From Bacteriovoracaceae bacterium (GTDB lineage: Bacteria; Bdellovibrionota; Bacteriovoracia; Bacteriovoracales; Bacteriovoracaceae): a stretch of DNA of 64,000 nucleotides. The translations under genes and the position numbers were made by a program. Where the stretch lies: contig JAIEMA010000049.1 in NCBI GenBank assembly GCA_019752535.1, forward strand, positions 1-64,000, in the 5' to 3' direction. The notes below the pieces were generated by a model. The model was not told the origin of the DNA. It did no database searches and was given only the letters and a program-made list of their open reading frames with translations. Position 1 is the stretch's first letter. Every line of letters begins with the position of its first letter. Positions 1 to 8,721 of this stretch are shown here, in pieces.

Positions 1-2
1 CA

Positions 3-56
3 CACTTTGAAGAATTGATCGGTAAATTAAAAGAGAAAGGCAAAGTCTCTCTCTAG
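3..56 (+). CDS. 3' end of an unidentified gene (partial)
   Basis: An open frame entering from the left edge encodes 17 residues ending FEELIGKLKEKGKVSL before a TAG stop, and a clear intrinsic terminator follows about 30 bases later. The tail is charged and helical-looking, but it is too short to name a family. It is called coding because the frame is open to the edge and its stop lies directly in front of a terminator. Confidence 0.5.
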   Translation, partial: HFEELIGKLKEKGKVSL

Positions 57-84
57 TTCGAAAAGGCCAATAAAGTTTATTGAA

Positions 85-112
85 GGGCTTCCAGATGGAA
101 GCCCTTTTTTTT
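85..112 (+). terminator. Rho-independent terminator after the leftmost gene
   Basis: A perfect 8-bp stem, GGGCTTCC/GGAAGCCC with loop AGAT, is followed by eight T. It ends the transcript entering from the left and separates it from the HU gene. Confidence 0.93.
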
Positions 113-168
113 ACAACGCACGGCCGCAAGGCCTTGCCAACTTGATTTGAATGGCCGACTCTAATTTC

Positions 169-468
169 ATGAATAAAAAAGAACTTATTGAAGCAACTCT
201 TAGTCGTGTGCAACTTCCTTCTGTCTCTAAGAAAGAAACAGAGATTCTCCTTAACACTCTCATTGATGTGATCAAAGAAAATGTCGCCAATGGCTCAGAA
301 GTGACTTTAAAAGACTTCGGTACATTTACTCTTGTCCATCATCGTGAGCGTCGAGGGTTTAATCCTGTGACGGGTGAAGAGATGATGATCAGTAGCCGAA
401 CTTTTCCGAAATTTAGACCTGGCAAAGGTTGGGTTGAAATGGTTGGAAACGAGAAATCGTTATCTTGA
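169..468 (+). CDS. HU/IHF-family DNA-binding protein
   Basis: A small nucleoid protein of 99 residues from the ATG at 169; an in-frame ATG at 151 would add six residues, and neither has a clear Shine-Dalgarno site. The family pattern is present: N-terminal MNKKELIEA helix, the central DFGTFTL strand, and the DNA-binding beta-arm with RRGFNPVTGEE and FRPGKGW. The family works as dimers that bend DNA. I cannot separate HU from an IHF subunit by eye. The gene stands alone between a terminator and the flagellar promoter region. Confidence 0.9.
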   Translation: MNKKELIEATLSRVQLPSVSKKETEILLNTLIDVIKENVANGSEVTLKDFGTFTLVHHRERRGFNPVTGEEMMISSRTFPKFRPGKGWVEMVGNEKSLS

Positions 469-484
469 CTGAATTGCTGTGTCG

Positions 485-525
485 GCCGGTTGACACCATT
501 TCAGGTCATTTTTACAAAAACCGGC
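485..525. repeat. Inverted repeat bracketing the fliL promoter
   Basis: GCCGGTT (485-491) and its exact complement AACCGGC (519-525) flank the candidate -35/-10 pair at 490-518. This is an operator-like arrangement, but it may also be chance. Confidence 0.4.
490..518 (+). promoter_or_regulatory. Candidate housekeeping promoter for the flagellar operon
   Basis: A perfect TTGACA (490-495) sits 17 bases before TACAAA (513-518), which matches four of six positions of the -10 consensus. It lies about 120 bases before fliL, in the only sizeable gap upstream of the flagellar unit. A second TTGACA at 584-589 lacks a plausible -10. Confidence 0.5.
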
Positions 526-638
526 AAACTTTTCCTTTCATATCATGCCAATCTTGCCCCGATTCATACGGAGCGCTATACTTTTGACATGAGACCAGGA
601 AAGGTCTCCCACAGAAACTCAGGAAGGGTATTTCCTCC

Positions 639-1187
639 ATGGCCGAAAATACAGAAACAGCACCAGCAGCATCTTCATCTGCACCATCGGCTAAGAATCC
701 TTTAGTCACAATTCTTCTCGTCTTGAATATGGCTGCGATGGGAACGATTGCATTTTTTCAATATCGCTTTATGCAAATGGAAAAAGATCGTCCTGATCTT
801 ACAGCACTTTTAAAAGAGAAAGATGCAAAGCCCGTCGAGGGAGAAGCTGAAGGCGAACAGAAAACAGTAGAGGTGGTAAAGAAAGAAAATCTTCTTCCTC
901 TAGAAATGTTCACTGTGAATCTCTCTCAAGGAGATGGCCCTCGTCGCTATGCTCGCATGGAAGCAGTTCTAAAGATGAGTGATGATGCGAAAGCTGCTGA
1001 GTTTGAAGCAAGAAAGCCTCAGATTCGCGACACCATCATTAGTATTCTCAATACCAAGAGACCTGAAGACCTTCTAAAGAAAGAAGGGAAGCAGTTTTTA
1101 AAAGAAGAGATTAAAGCAGCAATCAATGCCTTCTTAGTGGATGGCAAGGTTGATGATGTTTATTACATAGGTTTTCAGATTAACTAG
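639..1187 (+). CDS. fliL: Flagellar basal-body protein FliL
   Basis: A single-pass inner-membrane protein near the stator and basal body, 182 residues. The short N-terminal tail is Ala/Ser/Pro-rich, one membrane helix spans about residues 22-41, and an acidic linker leads to the conserved periplasmic domain. That domain includes LEMFTVNLS and the C-terminal helices ending YYIGFQIN. AGGAAGG lies upstream of the ATG inside a small imperfect hairpin. It is the first gene of the flagellar unit; FliL modulates stator function in other bacteria. Confidence 0.93.
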   Translation: MAENTETAPAASSSAPSAKNPLVTILLVLNMAAMGTIAFFQYRFMQMEKDRPDLTALLKEKDAKPVEGEAEGEQKTVEVVKKENLLPLEMFTVNLSQGDGPRRYARMEAVLKMSDDAKAAEFEARKPQIRDTIISILNTKRPEDLLKKEGKQFLKEEIKAAINAFLVDGKVDDVYYIGFQIN

Positions 1188-1197
1188 CTGAAACAAA

Positions 1198-1220
1198 CTG
1201 TTGCATAGGATTTGCAACAG
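1198..1220 (+). other. fliL-fliM intergenic hairpin
   Basis: A perfect 8-bp inverted repeat, CTGTTGCA/TGCAACAG, with a 7-base loop lies between fliL and fliM. No T tract follows, so it is unlikely to be a simple terminator. It could serve mRNA processing or stability. Confidence 0.5.
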
Positions 1221-1258
1221 GCGCGAGACAAACTTAGCGCATCCCAGGAGGGGAGCCC

Positions 1259-2254
1259 ATGGCACAAGTACTAAGCCAAGATGAAGTAGATGCATTGTTA
1301 AGTGCCGTCAATGAAGACGGAGATGCTCCCGCTGCTGGCGGAGGCGATGCAGGCTTTGGAGAGGCGGAAGAATCCCAAGAAAATATTCAGCCGTATGATC
1401 TAACGAACCAAGATAGGGTTATTCGCGGAAGAATGCCGATTCTTGAGATCATCTACGAGCGCTTTATTCGTCAGTTTCGTGTTTCTCTCTCCAATTCACT
1501 TAGAAAAATTTCGACCATTTCAATGATCTCAACAGATCTTTTGAAATTTGGTGAATTCGTCAACACACTCCCGATCCCAAGTTGCATGTGTATCATGCGC
1601 TTTAATGAACTACGCGGACCAGCGCTAATTGTTTTCGAATCGAAATTAGCCTACGCCATCATTGATTCTTACTTTGGTGGAACTGATCGCCCGTTCACAA
1701 AAATTGAAGGAAAAGAATTTACATCAATTGAGCTTTCATTCATGCGCCGAGTGATGGATATGGCCATCAGTGATCTTGAAGAAGCGTGGGCTCCGGTTCA
1801 TCGTATTGATGCTCAATATGTAAGAACTGAAATCAATCCTCAGTTCGTGGGCGTTGTTCCTCCATCTGACGTCATTATCACAACTACATTTGAAGTGGAG
1901 TTCGAGAGTGCATCGGGAACCATTATGGTGGTTATCCCTTACTCAACGATTGAACCAATTAAAGCCAAACTCTCTTCAAGTTTCCAATCTGAAAACGATG
2001 TAGTGGATACTCTTTGGACTCGCTCTCTTCAGGAGCATGTTCAAAACTCTGAAGCCACTGCCATTGTGAAATTAGGTGAAACAGAGATGACAATTGGTGA
2101 CCTAGTCAGTCTTCAAATTGGAGATGTGATTCCACTTTCACAAGAAGTCAGTGGTGAGCTTGATCTCGAAATTGAAGGTGCAAATAAATTAAAATGCTTA
2201 ACCGGAACATTTAAGGGCAATCGGGCAGTGCAGATCACTCGCCGAAATGCTTAA
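1259..2254 (+). CDS. fliM: Flagellar motor switch protein FliM
   Basis: A C-ring component that receives phosphorylated CheY and sets rotation direction, 331 residues. The N-terminus [13 protein letters not shown] is the conserved CheY-binding segment, followed by an Ala/Gly/acidic linker of about residues 17-40. The CheC-like middle domain contains NSLRKIS and FGG motifs, and the C-terminal SpoA domain lies at about 255-325. A strong AGGAGGGG site precedes the ATG. The stop overlaps a possible fliN start. Confidence 0.97.
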   Translation: MAQVLSQDEVDALLSAVNEDGDAPAAGGGDAGFGEAEESQENIQPYDLTNQDRVIRGRMPILEIIYERFIRQFRVSLSNSLRKISTISMISTDLLKFGEFVNTLPIPSCMCIMRFNELRGPALIVFESKLAYAIIDSYFGGTDRPFTKIEGKEFTSIELSFMRRVMDMAISDLEEAWAPVHRIDAQYVRTEINPQFVGVVPPSDVIITTTFEVEFESASGTIMVVIPYSTIEPIKAKLSSSFQSENDVVDTLWTRSLQEHVQNSEATAIVKLGETEMTIGDLVSLQIGDVIPLSQEVSGELDLEIEGANKLKCLTGTFKGNRAVQITRRNA

Positions 2255-2262
2255 TGGGGGAA

Positions 2263-2607
2263 ATGATGAACGATACTAGTCGCGAAGCAATTGGCCAGCT
2301 TGCAGATCAGATTAAGGCCGGTGATGATGCCCTCAATAAACTTAAGGTCCAAAACCTTGATTTCATTTTGGATATCCCTCTTAAAGTGAGTGTTGAGCTC
2401 GGTAGGGCCAAAGTGATCATTAAAGATCTTCTTCAACTGGGCCAAGGATCAGTCTTAGAGCTCGATAAGCTTGCAGGTGAGCCCTTAGAGGTTCTAGTGA
2501 ATGGCAAGCTCGTTGCAAGAGGTGAGGTTGTGGTGGTGAACGAGAAATTCGGGATCCGCTTAACAGATATCATAAGTCCTCTAGAACGCATTGAATCTTT
2601 AAAGTAA
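2263..2607 (+). CDS. fliN: Flagellar motor switch protein FliN
   Basis: A C-ring protein of about 114 residues dominated by a SpoA domain: [16 protein letters not shown], then [20 protein letters not shown] and [14 protein letters not shown]. It partners with FliM at the base of the C-ring and helps dock the export ATPase. Start choice is open among ATGs at 2254 (overlapping the fliM stop), 2263 and 2266; GGGGG at 2256-2260 favours one of the latter two. Length is typical for the short form of FliN. Confidence 0.95.
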   Translation: MMNDTSREAIGQLADQIKAGDDALNKLKVQNLDFILDIPLKVSVELGRAKVIIKDLLQLGQGSVLELDKLAGEPLEVLVNGKLVARGEVVVVNEKFGIRLTDIISPLERIESLK

Positions 2608-2630
2608 GTGAATTGGAATAAGGGGAAACC

Positions 2631-3707
2631 GTGAGAATCATGCTAGCTACCATCATTGCCCTACTTGCCACCGTGATTGCCCATGCTGGGGTCAAAGTGA
2701 CCAACCTAGAGTGGAGTACTCAAGGCGAGAAAGGGAAATTTGTTGTTACTCTCTCTGCTCCTGCGACAGAAGCTCCTGAGTGGGATGTGAAGGGCGGAAG
2801 ATTCGCCATGAATTTACCGGCCGCAGAGATTGAAAAAAATACCGTGAAAAAAATTGAAGGTGTGAGACTGGCCGCTGCCAATACTGCCCGCGGTGTTCTT
2901 GCGACTTTAACTTTTCCTCAAGGTGTAATCAATGCTGATAATGTGGCATTGACTCTCAAGGACGGAAAGATTGAAATCACCACAAAAATTCCACAAAGTG
3001 TAGCTACAGAGAAGACACCATTCAAAGCGGCTTCACCGGTTGACATGAACAAGAGAAATACACTGACCAAGCAAGAGCTTGGCGAAGACTACTTGAAAAA
3101 AATTGAAGCAGAACTAAATACGACTGAAAAGAAAGCAGAACCAGTTCAAGCTCCAGTTGTGGCCAAACCGACTGAAGACACTGTTTCTACCAAGCAAGCA
3201 GCGACGAAGAGAGATGAGTCATTCTCTTTTGTCACTTATGCTGGCAAGTTCATAGCATTCCTAGGAGTCGTACTTCTTTTCTTCTGGGGAATTATCCAGT
3301 TAATGAAGAAAGGAGTTCTCTCGAAAGGCAAACTTGGTTTTTTAAACAACACTCAACTCGTTAGTGTTCTCTCTACAACTTATGTCGCGCCTAAGAGATC
3401 TCTTCTTGTCGTGAAAGCCCATAATCAAGTTTTTCTTGTAAGTTCTTCAGAAAATGGAATGAGTTTAATTTCAGAGATTAAAGATGTTCCTGGTCTCGTG
3501 AAAGAGAGTGAAAGAGTCATTACGGGGACAAACTTTGATGACAACGTCGATGAGACCAGCAAAGTTGAATCTCCTAAAGAGATGAAAATTAAAGAAGATA
3601 TTTATCAGTCGACGGCACTTATTGAGAAGGCCGGCGTACAAAAAGATATTGTCCGTTTTTCAGATGAACTAAAAAAGAAAGTAAAGAACCTCAAGTCTTT
3701 ACAGTAA
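2631..3707 (+). CDS. fliO: FliO-type flagellar assembly protein with a large exported N-terminal domain
   Basis: FliO assists assembly of the FliP ring. Here it has 358 residues, far above the roughly 120 of enteric FliO. The GTG start is preceded by AGGGGAA. A signal peptide (about 1-19, ending IAHA) is followed by a beta-rich domain of about residues 20-120 that resembles an AMIN/localisation fold by strand pattern only. A Lys/Ala/Pro linker follows, then one membrane helix at about 205-225 and the cytoplasmic FliO segment (LVSVLSTTYVAPKRSLLVV). Position between fliN and fliP supports the name. Confidence 0.85.
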   Translation: MRIMLATIIALLATVIAHAGVKVTNLEWSTQGEKGKFVVTLSAPATEAPEWDVKGGRFAMNLPAAEIEKNTVKKIEGVRLAAANTARGVLATLTFPQGVINADNVALTLKDGKIEITTKIPQSVATEKTPFKAASPVDMNKRNTLTKQELGEDYLKKIEAELNTTEKKAEPVQAPVVAKPTEDTVSTKQAATKRDESFSFVTYAGKFIAFLGVVLLFFWGIIQLMKKGVLSKGKLGFLNNTQLVSVLSTTYVAPKRSLLVVKAHNQVFLVSSSENGMSLISEIKDVPGLVKESERVITGTNFDDNVDETSKVESPKEMKIKEDIYQSTALIEKAGVQKDIVRFSDELKKKVKNLKSLQ

Positions 3708-3718
3708 AAAGGTTTTCT

Positions 3719-4465
3719 ATGAAGCTTCCAGGATGGATGCTCGCAGTACTTCCGCTTCTTGCTTTTTTTGCTCCGCTTGAAGCGATGGCCCAAAGTGCCC
3801 AGCTTCCTGGTGTGAGTGTAAATTTCGGGCAAGGTACAAATCTCGTCGATACAATCGAAGTATTAATTTTGTTCACTGTTTTAACGATGGCTCCGGCCAT
3901 TGTTATTCTTTGTACTTCATTCACTCGAATTATTATCGTCCTCTCGTTCATGCGCCAAGCTCTGGGCACACAGAACTTACCTCCCAATCAGCTTTTGATT
4001 GGGTTCGCGATGTTCCTTTCAATCTTTGTCATGATGCCCACTGGTCGAGCGATTTTCGATAACGGCATTAAGCCCTATATGGACAAGAAAATTGACACAA
4101 CTCAGGCCCTTGAAGTGCTAGAGGTCAATCTTCGTGCCTTTATGACAAAACATGTTCGCAAAACTGATATCGGATTATTCTATGAGGTATCAGGCGAAGC
4201 AGCACCACAAGATATATCTGCTGTTCCAATTCATTATCTTATTCCAGCTTTCATTATCTCTGAGTTGAAGACCGCCTTTCAAATTGGCTTTCTTCTCTAC
4301 ATTCCATTTCTTGTCCTAGATATGGTTGTCGCTAGTGTGTTGATGGCGATGGGTATGATGATGCTCCCTCCAATGCTTGTATCACTTCCATTTAAACTCT
4401 TACTTTTTGTTTTAGTTGATGGTTGGCAATTAGTGACTGGTTCAATTTTACGATCTTTTAACTAG
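3719..4465 (+). CDS. fliP: Flagellar export gate protein FliP
   Basis: A core membrane subunit of the flagellar type III export gate, 248 residues. A cleavable signal peptide (ending AMAQ) is typical of FliP. The first membrane segment carries the conserved TSFTRIIIVLSFMRQALG stretch, and the C-terminal block has MGMMMLPP and VDGWQLV. Five FliP subunits form the channel with FliQ and FliR. Confidence 0.97.
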   Translation: MKLPGWMLAVLPLLAFFAPLEAMAQSAQLPGVSVNFGQGTNLVDTIEVLILFTVLTMAPAIVILCTSFTRIIIVLSFMRQALGTQNLPPNQLLIGFAMFLSIFVMMPTGRAIFDNGIKPYMDKKIDTTQALEVLEVNLRAFMTKHVRKTDIGLFYEVSGEAAPQDISAVPIHYLIPAFIISELKTAFQIGFLLYIPFLVLDMVVASVLMAMGMMMLPPMLVSLPFKLLLFVLVDGWQLVTGSILRSFN

Positions 4466-4477
4466 TAGGGGGAACGC

Positions 4478-4753
4478 TTGGGTAATGAAGCTGTTCTAGA
4501 AATTACAAACCATGCGATGAAAGTCACATTAATGCTTGCGGCTCCAATGCTCGCTGGTGCACTCATCATCGGTATCTTGGTTTCACTTTTTCAAGCTGTG
4601 ACTCAAATCAACGAACAAACGCTCTCATTCATTCCAAAAATTTTGGTGATTGTGGCGGCGCTTGTTTTCTTTAGTCCTTGGATGCTAACGACAATGACAG
4701 AATTCACACGGGAAACTTTTTTAAGAATTCCTGAAATGGTACATAGCCCATGA
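4478..4753 (+). CDS. fliQ: Flagellar export gate protein FliQ
   Basis: A 91-residue protein with two membrane helices (about 17-40 and 54-76) and the family segment QAVTQINEQTLSFIPK between them. Start is TTG at 4478, with GGGGGA a few bases upstream; no ATG gives a full-length protein. Its stop overlaps the fliR ATG, implying translational coupling. FliQ wraps the FliP/FliR core of the export gate. Confidence 0.95.
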   Translation: MGNEAVLEITNHAMKVTLMLAAPMLAGALIIGILVSLFQAVTQINEQTLSFIPKILVIVAALVFFSPWMLTTMTEFTRETFLRIPEMVHSP

Positions 4754-5532
4754 TGAATGTGGCCATCACTGACCATGTGGCCTTTGTTGCATTCTGGCTT
4801 GGCTTTAGTCGCTGGGTCACTATTCTTATGCAACTTCCTTTGTTTGATAACACTGCAGTTCCTAACATCGTTAAAGTCCTAGCAAGTTTTGTCATCGCTT
4901 GGGCGTTTCATCCACTCGTCTCTCCGGCCCTCACAGCAGAAGTGAGAGCTGTAGGCATCGAGCATCTCTGGGCTTTGACAGCTGTTCATGTCGGGTGTGG
5001 ATTAGTGATAGGTTTTTTTGTGAAAAGTTTTATGGCCCTCTTTGCTTCGGCCGGTACGATCATCACTCAGCAAATTGGATTTGCCTCCGTCAGTTATTTT
5101 GATCCCACTCAAGCTCAACAAACCGGTCCTTTCGAGAAACTTATTCAATGGACGATGGTGGTTTTGATTCTCACTTCAGGCGCTTTGATTCCTATGTTTA
5201 AGGGTGTAACAGAAAGTTTCTACACTGTGAATTCTTTGAATTTAGACAAGATGACACAGTCTCATGCTTTTTTTGGTGAGGTTTTTAAAGGCATTTTTAC
5301 TGCGGCGATCATGCTTGCCGCTCCACTCTTGTTTGCCAATATCTTAATGAATCTAGTTTTTGGAATCGTCGCTAGAACCATTCCTCAGATGAACGTTTTA
5401 ATGGTTTCATTCGTTGTGAATATTGGCGTAGGTCTTCTTTTATTTATCGCAATCTCTCAAGAGTTTTTTCAAGTGAGCTTTGACATTTACGTAGAAAGAC
5501 TGGGGCAGTGGTTCCAGTTTTTCGCAAGGTAA
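4750..5532 (+). CDS. fliR: Flagellar export gate protein FliR
   Basis: A multi-span inner-membrane protein of 260 residues that completes the FliPQR gate. Hydrophobic helices run through the whole length, with QIGFASVSYFDPTQAQQ and VVNIGVGLLLF blocks characteristic of FliR. It overlaps the end of fliQ by four bases, and flhB follows six bases later. Confidence 0.95.
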   Translation: MMNVAITDHVAFVAFWLGFSRWVTILMQLPLFDNTAVPNIVKVLASFVIAWAFHPLVSPALTAEVRAVGIEHLWALTAVHVGCGLVIGFFVKSFMALFASAGTIITQQIGFASVSYFDPTQAQQTGPFEKLIQWTMVVLILTSGALIPMFKGVTESFYTVNSLNLDKMTQSHAFFGEVFKGIFTAAIMLAAPLLFANILMNLVFGIVARTIPQMNVLMVSFVVNIGVGLLLFIAISQEFFQVSFDIYVERLGQWFQFFAR

Positions 5533-5538
5533 GGTGGC

Positions 5539-6624
5539 ATGGCAGACGAACAAGACAATGGCGAAAAAACCGAAGAACCCAGTCAATATAAGATTGATGA
5601 AGCCAGGAAAAATGGCGATGTCGCATCGTCTCGTGAGCTAAATAGTATTATTTTGCTCTCGGGCACTCTTATGGCCACTGTGCTCTGTGGAGCGATCGTT
5701 TATGAAGAATTTACAGAATATCTTTCTTGGTTATTAAGATTAGATTTTCAAAAAGCCTATCAAGAAAAAGAATTTGCAGAGGTTATTGAGAAGACTGCGT
5801 GGCTTGCACTTAAATGTGTTGGGCCCGTTTTTGGTGCCTCAGCTTGTTTAGGCTTTATTTCGCAGTTTGCTCAAGTGGGATTTCTGTATTCTCCTGATAT
5901 TTTGACCATGAAATTTGATCGTGTGAATCCTATTAAAGGATTCGGACGTCTGTTCTCAAAAAAATCTATTGTTGAGGTCATCAAGGGTATTTTTAAATTT
6001 ACCGTTGTTCTCTCCATTACCTATATGGTGATGAAAGATAACATTGGGCAGTTTTTAGGTTTCCTCCATTCTGAAGTTGGGGCCGGACTGCTTTTTGGAA
6101 AGTATCTGATCTTTAAGCTTGGTTATTCTGTGCTTCTGGGTCTTGGAGTGATCGCCTTGGGTGATTTCGCCTGGGAGAAATGGTCTTATCGTCAAAAAAT
6201 GATGATGACCAAACAACAGGCCAAGGACGAGCACAAAGATAAAGATGGTAACCCAGAGATTAAACAAAAAATTCGCTCTATTCAGAGACAAATGGCCCAA
6301 AAACGGATGATGGATGGTGTGAAAAAAGCGGACGTTATTGTCACAAATCCGACCCATATTAGTGTAGCATTGAAGTATGACGGGCAGAACATGATTGCCC
6401 CGGAAGTCATGGCCAAAGGGTCAGATTTGATGGCCCTTAAGATTAGAGAAATAGCTCAAGAGCATGACATTCCAATTGTTGAAAATGTTTTGTTAGCGAG
6501 AACTTTATATTCAACGGTGAAAGTGGGGCAGGGAGTGCCGAGATCTTTGTACCGTGCCGTAGCAGAAGTTTTATCTTTCGTTTACAAGTTGAAGCGTAAG
6601 AAGAAAGCGTTGAAATCATCTTAA
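5539..6624 (+). CDS. flhB: Flagellar export switch protein FlhB
   Basis: An export-gate protein that switches substrate specificity from rod/hook to filament, 361 residues. The N-terminal GEKTEEPSQYKIDEARKNG block is a family hallmark, four membrane helices follow, and the cytoplasmic domain carries the autocleavage motif N270-P271-T272-H273. All residues needed for cleavage are present. AAGGTGG precedes the ATG. Confidence 0.97.
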   Translation: MADEQDNGEKTEEPSQYKIDEARKNGDVASSRELNSIILLSGTLMATVLCGAIVYEEFTEYLSWLLRLDFQKAYQEKEFAEVIEKTAWLALKCVGPVFGASACLGFISQFAQVGFLYSPDILTMKFDRVNPIKGFGRLFSKKSIVEVIKGIFKFTVVLSITYMVMKDNIGQFLGFLHSEVGAGLLFGKYLIFKLGYSVLLGLGVIALGDFAWEKWSYRQKMMMTKQQAKDEHKDKDGNPEIKQKIRSIQRQMAQKRMMDGVKKADVIVTNPTHISVALKYDGQNMIAPEVMAKGSDLMALKIREIAQEHDIPIVENVLLARTLYSTVKVGQGVPRSLYRAVAEVLSFVYKLKRKKKALKSS

Positions 6625-6641
6625 GCTAGAAGGAAGAATCC

Positions 6642-8717
6642 ATGGATGGATTATTCGCAAGATTAAAAGTTTTTACCCAAAATTCTGATTTGGCCATCGC
6701 TATTGGCTTGTTAATCATTTTATTGGTGATGGTTGTTCCTGTTCCTCCCTTTGCACTTGATGCATTTTTAGCGCTCTCACTCGCTCTTGCAGTTGTTATT
6801 CTTTTGATGAGTGTTTACGCCAAAAAACCATTGGATTTCTCAACATTTCCATCAGTGCTTCTCGTTACAACATTACTTCGACTCTCTCTTAACGTGGCTT
6901 CAACTCGTAATATTTTGTTGCATGGTAAAGAAGATGGAACTGGAGCCGCTGGAGAAATCATTAAAGCATTTGGTGAGTTCGTGGTGGGTGGTAACTACGC
7001 AGTAGGTATCATCATCTTTACGATCTTGGTGATCATCAATTTTATCGTTATCACTAAAGGTGCTGGTCGAGTCGCAGAAGTCAGTGCTCGATTCACTTTG
7101 GATGCTATGCCAGGAAAGCAGATGGCGATTGATGCTGATTTGAATGCTGGATTGATTGATAACGTCGAAGCCAAACGCAGACGTGCCGAAGTCGCGCAAG
7201 AAGCAGATTTCTACGGTTCGATGGACGGTGCTTCGAAGTTCGTTCGAGGAGAAGCGATTGCGGGTATTCTTATCACTGCAGTCAATATCTTGGGCGGTAT
7301 CATTATTGGTGTAGCTCAAAATGACATGGCGTTTGCAGATGCCACTCGTACATTCACTCTTCTTACTGTGGGTGATGGTCTCATCACTCAAATTCCAGCT
7401 CTTATCATTTCTACGGCCGCTGGTATTATTGCCACTCGCTCAAATACCGAATCTGCCCTAGGTCAACAAGTTGGAAATGAATTCACTATTCATCCAAAAG
7501 CTTTCTACATCACGGGTGGAGTCTTAGCTTTATTTGCGATGATTCCAGGACTTCCGGGTTTACCATTTTTTGGAATTGCCGGTTTGAGTGCCTTCTTTGG
7601 ATTTAGAATTGAGCAGAATAAGAAGCTCGCTGAAACGAATAAAAAGAATGCAGAAGTTAAAGAGCAGAAGTCTCATGCTGAAACTCTTGAAAGTTTACTT
7701 CCTGTTGAACTTGTTCAGCTTGAAGTGGGCTACGGTTTGGTGAGTTTAGTAGACGCTGAACAAAATGGTGATCTGCTTGAACGTATCTCTCACCTTCGTA
7801 AACAGTTTGTCTCTGATTGGGGTCTTATCGTTCCTTCGATTAGAATTAAAGATAACTTAGAGCTCAAGCCGGGTGGTTATTCAATTAAACTTAAAGGCAT
7901 CGAGATCGCTAAGGGCGAATTGATGGCCGATCACTTCTTGGCCATGGATCCTGGAACTGTAATCGGTGAAGTTGATGGCATAGAAACTAAAGAGCCGGTC
8001 TTTGGTCTTCCAGCACTTTGGGTCACAGAAGATTTGCGTGATGATGCTCAATACAATGGCTACACCGTGGTAGATCTTTCAACTGTTGTCGCCACACATT
8101 TAACTGAAGTTCTTAAGGCCAATCTCCACGAGATGCTAGGTCGCCAAGAATTGGTACGCTTGCTGGATAACTTCAAAGAAGAGAATCCAAAAATTGTGGC
8201 CGATCTTATTCCAGAGATCTTACCTTTGGGCTCAGTGCTCAAAGTGATGCAGAATCTTTTACGTGAGAGTGTGTCCGTTAGAGATTTGAGAACTGTTCTT
8301 GAAACACTTGCAGAGTATGGAACAAGTTCGAAAGATCCAGACGCATTGACCGAGTATGTTCGTCAGGCTCTTTATCGTCAGATCACAGAACGCATTAAAG
8401 GCTCTCAGGGCGACATTCCACTCTTCACCCTTGATCGTGCGGTTGAAGAGAGTATAGCTCGCTCAATTGTGAGAAGTGATGGGGGAGATCAACTCTCTCT
8501 CGATCCTAAAATCACACAAGTGATTCTGGCTGGATTGAATGAGAAAATTGAAGAAGCAACCAGTGCGGGTGAGAAAATGGTTGTTCTCTGTTCTCCCGTT
8601 ATTCGCCGCCACTTCAAGAGGTTGACTGAAAAGTTTATTCCCAACCTGATTGTGGTTAGTCATAATGAATTAAGTCCAGAAACTAATATTCGATCTCTCG
8701 GTACCGTAAGGTTGTAA
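6642..8717 (+). CDS. flhA: Flagellar export protein FlhA
   Basis: The largest export-gate subunit, 691 residues. It has eight membrane helices in the first half, with the FHIPEP-family segment RLSLNVASTRNIL and the cytoplasmic loop AIDADLNAGLI. A large cytoplasmic domain from about residue 345 docks chaperone-substrate complexes. The ring of FlhA uses the proton gradient for export. AGAAGGAAG lies upstream of the ATG; flhF follows after four bases. Confidence 0.97.
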   Translation: MDGLFARLKVFTQNSDLAIAIGLLIILLVMVVPVPPFALDAFLALSLALAVVILLMSVYAKKPLDFSTFPSVLLVTTLLRLSLNVASTRNILLHGKEDGTGAAGEIIKAFGEFVVGGNYAVGIIIFTILVIINFIVITKGAGRVAEVSARFTLDAMPGKQMAIDADLNAGLIDNVEAKRRRAEVAQEADFYGSMDGASKFVRGEAIAGILITAVNILGGIIIGVAQNDMAFADATRTFTLLTVGDGLITQIPALIISTAAGIIATRSNTESALGQQVGNEFTIHPKAFYITGGVLALFAMIPGLPGLPFFGIAGLSAFFGFRIEQNKKLAETNKKNAEVKEQKSHAETLESLLPVELVQLEVGYGLVSLVDAEQNGDLLERISHLRKQFVSDWGLIVPSIRIKDNLELKPGGYSIKLKGIEIAKGELMADHFLAMDPGTVIGEVDGIETKEPVFGLPALWVTEDLRDDAQYNGYTVVDLSTVVATHLTEVLKANLHEMLGRQELVRLLDNFKEENPKIVADLIPEILPLGSVLKVMQNLLRESVSVRDLRTVLETLAEYGTSSKDPDALTEYVRQALYRQITERIKGSQGDIPLFTLDRAVEESIARSIVRSDGGDQLSLDPKITQVILAGLNEKIEEATSAGEKMVVLCSPVIRRHFKRLTEKFIPNLIVVSHNELSPETNIRSLGTVRL

Positions 8718-8721
8718 TTCG

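Noticed and set aside
512-709. Minus-strand ORF opposite the start of fliL
   Set aside because: It overlaps the promoter region and fliL coding sequence, has no ribosome site and no recognisable protein features.
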